Assembly (NCBI GenBank): GCA_910586015.1
Contig: CAJUGJ010000032.1
Span: 1 to 16,720, forward strand
Source of the DNA: an uncultured Lachnospiraceae bacterium
GTDB taxonomy: Bacteria > Bacillota > Clostridia > Lachnospirales > Lachnospiraceae
DNA: 16,720 nt
Reading direction: 5' to 3'
A program made the position numbers and the translations under genes. Below, one piece after another: positions 14,070 through 16,720 of the stretch. Position 1 is the stretch's first letter. The number at the start of each line of letters is the position of its first letter. Below the pieces are notes generated by a model that saw only the letters and a list, made by a program, of their open reading frames with translations, was not told where the DNA came from and made no database searches.

Positions 14070-14522
14070 ATGCTAAAAGAAACTGCAAAGAAAAGACTTT
14101 CCGAGTATAACAGCATTATTAAAGAAACAGATGAACTCTATCGCAAAATTGCCAAGACACTTGATCTGTCTGATTGTACTTTTTGGATATTATATATTCT
14201 TCGGGAAGATAGTGAGATACTAACACAAAGTGAGATTTGTTCAGCCATTTATCAACCAAAACAAACAATTAATTCTGCTTTAAAAAAACTACAAAATGAT
14301 GGCTATATTGAGTTGAAAGAAATGAACGATCGCCGTAGCAAACAGGTAGTTTTAACTTTAAAAGGTAAACAACTTGCAGAGAAAACAGTTGATAAAGTTA
14401 TTATTGTTGAGCAAAAAGCCCTTGCAGAGTTAACAGAAGAGGAGCAGAAAACGTTTATTGGATTATTTCGTAAATATACAGACCTCTTTAAAAATCATAT
14501 ATCAGAATTAAGTGAAGATTAG
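14070..14522 (+). CDS. MarR-family transcriptional regulator (MepR-like)
   Basis: A 150-residue winged-helix repressor. Helices at both ends provide the dimer interface, and the DNA-binding core spans about 35-100: QSEICSAIYQPKQTINSALK holds the recognition helix (about 63-75), and the wing contains the MarR-type NDRRSKQ (86-92). The ATG at 14070 is nine bases after AGGAGG (14055-14060); an upstream TTG in frame lies before that site. It is the first gene of a two-gene operon with a MATE pump, as in mepR-mepA of Staphylococcus. Two dyads in its promoter fit autoregulation. MarR proteins usually release DNA when they bind a toxic small molecule, which would switch on the pump. The inducer is unknown. 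Confidence 0.92.
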   Translation: MLKETAKKRLSEYNSIIKETDELYRKIAKTLDLSDCTFWILYILREDSEILTQSEICSAIYQPKQTINSALKKLQNDGYIELKEMNDRRSKQVVLTLKGKQLAEKTVDKVIIVEQKALAELTEEEQKTFIGLFRKYTDLFKNHISELSED

Positions 14523-14534
14523 GAGACATTTCAT

Positions 14535-15866
14535 ATGACCATACAATTATCGGATCACTTTACTTATAAAAAGTTATTACATTTTTGTTTATCACCGATT
14601 ATCATGATGGTATTTACTTCAATTTATGGCGTGGTTGATGGATTATTTGTATCAAACTATGTTGGTAAAGTGCCATTTGCTGCTATTAATCTGGTTATGC
14701 CTTTTATTATGATACTTGGTGGAGTTGGATTTATGATTGGTGCAGGAGGCAGTGCTTTAGTTTCCAAAACGATTGGGGAAGGTAAAAAAGATAAGGCAAA
14801 TCGTTATTTTACTATGATGATAAATCTCACTATACTCTGTGGTATTGTTCTTTCTATTATTGGAATTATTTTTATACGTCCTATCTCCTATTTACTTGGA
14901 GCGACACCCGCGATGATAGAAGATTGCGTTATCTATAGTAGATTGGTATTTTTATTTAATACTACTTTTATGTTACAAAATGTATTTCAAACCTTTCTGG
15001 CAACTGCTGAAAAACCTAAGCTCGGACTTTTGACTACGGTAGCAGCAGGTATTACAAATATGACATTGGATGCTTTATTTATTGCTGTTTTCAAGTGGGG
15101 AGTTGCAGGGGCTGCACTTGCAACAGGTATCAGTCAGTGTATAGGCGGTATTTTTCCACTTATTTATTTTCTGCGTCCTAACAACAGTCTTTTACAGCTT
15201 AAAAAAACAAAATTTGAAGGAAACATATTGTTAAAAGCCTGTACAAATGGCTCGTCAGAACTTATGACAAATATATCAGGTTCACTTGTCAGTATGCTCT
15301 ATAACTTCCAGCTTCTAAAATTTGCAGGTGAAAACGGTGTTGCTGCCTATGGTGTTTTGATGTATATTCAATTTATTTTTATAGCAATTTTTATTGGATA
15401 TACTATTGGAACTGCTCCTATCGTGGGATATCACTATGGCGCACAAAATTATAGTGAATTAAAAAATATGTTGCGTAAGAGTATTGTTTTGATGGGATCT
15501 GGTGGAATTATTATGATGATACTTGCAAGAATTCTAGCCTTCCCTCTAGCTAAAATTTTCGTTGGATATGATGTAGAACTTTTTGAAATGACAACACACG
15601 CATTTAAAATATTTGCATTCGCGTTTATTTTAGCGGGTATGAATATTTTTACCTCTTCCTTCTTTACAGCACTAAATAATGGCGGAGTTTCTGCAATTAT
15701 TTCTTTTCTACGTACCCTTGTCTTTCAGATGCTTTCTGTTTTAATTTTACCGATGATTTTAGATCTCGATGGAATCTGGTGGGCAATTACTGTTGCAGAA
15801 GTATTCGCTTTTCTTATATCCCTTATCTTTCTTTTTGCAAAAAGAAATAAATATCATTATATGTAG
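14535..15866 (+). CDS. MATE-family efflux transporter (MepA-like)
   Basis: A 443-residue inner-membrane pump with about 12 membrane segments in two related halves. Family marks include SIYGVVDGLFVSNYVG near residues 29-44, AINLVMPFIM (50-59), an IGAGGSALVSKTIGEG loop (68-83) and a matching IGTAPIVGYHYGAQN in the second half. MATE pumps export cationic drugs, dyes or toxins using Na+ or H+ gradients; the coupling ion cannot be told from the sequence. The length is normal. AGGAGA overlaps the marR stop and sits eight bases before the ATG, so the two genes are co-translated. Regulation by the upstream MarR is very likely. Confidence 0.93.
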   Translation: MTIQLSDHFTYKKLLHFCLSPIIMMVFTSIYGVVDGLFVSNYVGKVPFAAINLVMPFIMILGGVGFMIGAGGSALVSKTIGEGKKDKANRYFTMMINLTILCGIVLSIIGIIFIRPISYLLGATPAMIEDCVIYSRLVFLFNTTFMLQNVFQTFLATAEKPKLGLLTTVAAGITNMTLDALFIAVFKWGVAGAALATGISQCIGGIFPLIYFLRPNNSLLQLKKTKFEGNILLKACTNGSSELMTNISGSLVSMLYNFQLLKFAGENGVAAYGVLMYIQFIFIAIFIGYTIGTAPIVGYHYGAQNYSELKNMLRKSIVLMGSGGIIMMILARILAFPLAKIFVGYDVELFEMTTHAFKIFAFAFILAGMNIFTSSFFTALNNGGVSAIISFLRTLVFQMLSVLILPMILDLDGIWWAITVAEVFAFLISLIFLFAKRNKYHYM

Positions 15867-15894
15867 AAATATTTTTTCATTAAAAATCTCAAAG

Positions 15895-15947
15895 TAGAAG
15901 GAGCTATTAAAAATTAAATATAGGATTAAATATAACAGCTCCTTCTA
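15895..15947. terminator. Possible terminator between MATE and tyrosine phosphatase genes
   Basis: Arms TAGAAGGAGCT (15895-15905) and AGCTCCTTCTA (15937-15947) pair perfectly around a 31-base AT-rich loop. It lies between two convergent genes. The T-runs beside the stem are short or displaced on both strands, so termination strength is uncertain. Confidence 0.5.
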
Positions 15948-15974
15948 TACAAAAATGTGTTTTATAACTTTTTT

Positions 15975-16427
15975 CTATCTGTTGATATGTTTCCATAATG
16001 CCTGACAGCCTTCTAATACTTCTTTATAAGTAGTATCAAAATCATGTGTATACCATGGATCGTCAATATCTGTAGGATGTTCGGTAAAATCTAGTAATTT
16101 GTATACTTTTCTATCAGGATCTTTTCCTATAATTTTCATGATATTTTTGATATTCCAACTATCCATCCCAATTAGAAAATCATACTTTTCATAATCCGTT
16201 TTTTCTAAATGAACCGCATACTTGCCTTCTGTGGATATGCCTACTTGACGCAGTTTATTTCTAGTACCTGAATGAACTGGATTTCCGATTTCCTCAAAGC
16301 TGGTAGCAGCCGAAGCTACATAATATTCTGTTGATTTGCCTTCTTTTTGAATAATATCTTTCATAACAAATTCTGCCATTGGCGAACGACAGATATTACC
16401 GTGGCATATAAATAAGATTTTTATCAT
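15975..16427 (-). CDS. Low-molecular-weight protein-tyrosine phosphatase
   Basis: A 150-residue LMW-PTP. The N-terminal P-loop is CHGNICRS with catalytic C8 and R14 (C-x5-R-S), and the general acid is D123 in DDPWY. The length matches the family exactly. It removes phosphate from protein tyrosines (or arginines in some bacteria) in the cytoplasm and is often linked to polysaccharide or stress control. No kinase gene is nearby. The ATG at 16427 is chosen because AAGGAG lies ten bases before it and the family starts MIKILFICHGN; an upstream ATG in frame would add 13 unrelated residues. It is transcribed alone and convergent with the MATE gene. Confidence 0.93.
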   Translation of the reverse strand: MIKILFICHGNICRSPMAEFVMKDIIQKEGKSTEYYVASAATSFEEIGNPVHSGTRNKLRQVGISTEGKYAVHLEKTDYEKYDFLIGMDSWNIKNIMKIIGKDPDRKVYKLLDFTEHPTDIDDPWYTHDFDTTYKEVLEGCQALWKHINR

Positions 16428-16669
16428 TTTTCCATAACTCCTTATATGTTCTATATTTCTTCTCAAATGCTTGATTTTACAGGTTTTTTGGACTGTTCCT
16501 AAGTTCTGTGTTTCCAGAGTATTTTCTCAAATCGTTTCATACTTTCTCATATTTATCCCTGTAAAATTGGCAAATACGTTGGTAAAGAAAGCAGCTTTAC
16601 CAATGGGGTATTTAAGAGTTCACTCCGATGCATCTCTTCTTTCGCGTCATCAAAGTTGACACGGCTTGA
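16428..16669. other. Intergenic region with hairpin and short repeats
   Basis: About 240 bases without a convincing gene. A perfect 9-bp hairpin, TTGGTAAAG and CTTTACCAA, lies at 16579-16603 with a seven-base loop and no T-run. A 10-bp inverted repeat, ATTTTACAGG (16474-16483) and CCTGTAAAAT (16558-16567), brackets 74 bases. TTCTCAAAT is repeated near 16460 and 16524. These could be recombinase or regulator sites, but no partner gene is visible. Confidence 0.4.
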
Positions 16670-16720
16670 TTACTTTATCACATACTTAGTACCCCTTCCT
16701 CTGCCTTCAATTTTCACAAC
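16670..16720 (-). CDS. C-terminal end of an unidentified protein (partial)
   Basis: The last 16 codons of a minus-strand gene entering from the right edge read VVKIEGRGRGTKYVIK and then a stop. A GRGRGTKY turn before the final strand is like the wing of a winged-helix domain at the end of AlbA_2/Schlafen-type ATP-binding or Fic-family proteins. Only this short tail is visible, so the family is a guess. Confidence 0.3.
   Translation of the reverse strand, partial: VVKIEGRGRGTKYVIK

Noticed and set aside
16471..16659. 62-codon plus-strand frame at the right edge
   Set aside because: No ribosome site or protein-like pattern, and it covers hairpin and repeat sequence.
1..16720. CRISPR array, tRNA or rRNA genes
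   Set aside because: No regularly spaced repeats, and no cloverleaf or conserved rRNA sequence was seen on either strand.

Overview
The window is low-GC DNA with strong AGGAGG-type ribosome binding sites, several TTG start codons and gene families typical of gut Clostridia. A Lachnospiraceae-like Firmicute is the best guess, but no marker gene fixes the species. It reads as an accessory region: short operons separated by terminators, several broken genes, and remains of IS200/IS605-family elements.

Layout. (1) 1-3342, minus: a MacB/FtsX-type ABC exporter operon of two FtsX-like permeases and an ATPase cut off after about 68 residues; the first ~31 bases look like the right end of an IS605-family element. 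(2) 3343-3854: AT-rich gap with divergent promoters. (3) 3855-5284, plus: a class C beta-lactamase-like serine hydrolase, then a two-membrane-segment protein whose frame has lost a normal start codon. A 20-bp palindromic terminator holds the stop codons of both this gene and its convergent neighbour. (4) 5314-5886, minus: a Lachnospiraceae-type protein of unknown function. (5) 6144-6851, minus: a HAD hydrolase gene split by one nonsense codon.

(6) 7026-8890, minus, is the most unusual part. A decayed IS605 element keeps its promoter, a mutated tnpA, the first ~56 codons of tnpB, the last ~12 codons of tnpB and an omega-RNA-like right end. The middle of tnpB has been replaced by about 1.1 kb carrying a histidine phosphatase, a Phd antitoxin with its own promoter, and the first 17 codons of a Doc toxin. 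The Doc stub runs in frame into the tnpB tail.

(7) 9070-13891, plus: an OmpR-type response regulator and histidine kinase, a hairpin terminator, then an ABC-2 exporter (ATPase and two permeases). This layout resembles sensor-controlled peptide or antibiotic resistance modules. (8) 14070-15866, plus: a MarR repressor and a MATE efflux pump resembling mepR-mepA, with two matching dyads in the promoter. (9) 15975-16427, minus: a low-molecular-weight tyrosine phosphatase. (10) The right edge holds a hairpin, short repeats and the last 16 codons of a minus-strand gene.

Three separate export or efflux systems plus a cell-wall-type hydrolase suggest a region concerned with envelope stress and toxic small molecules. 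That theme is inferred from gene families.
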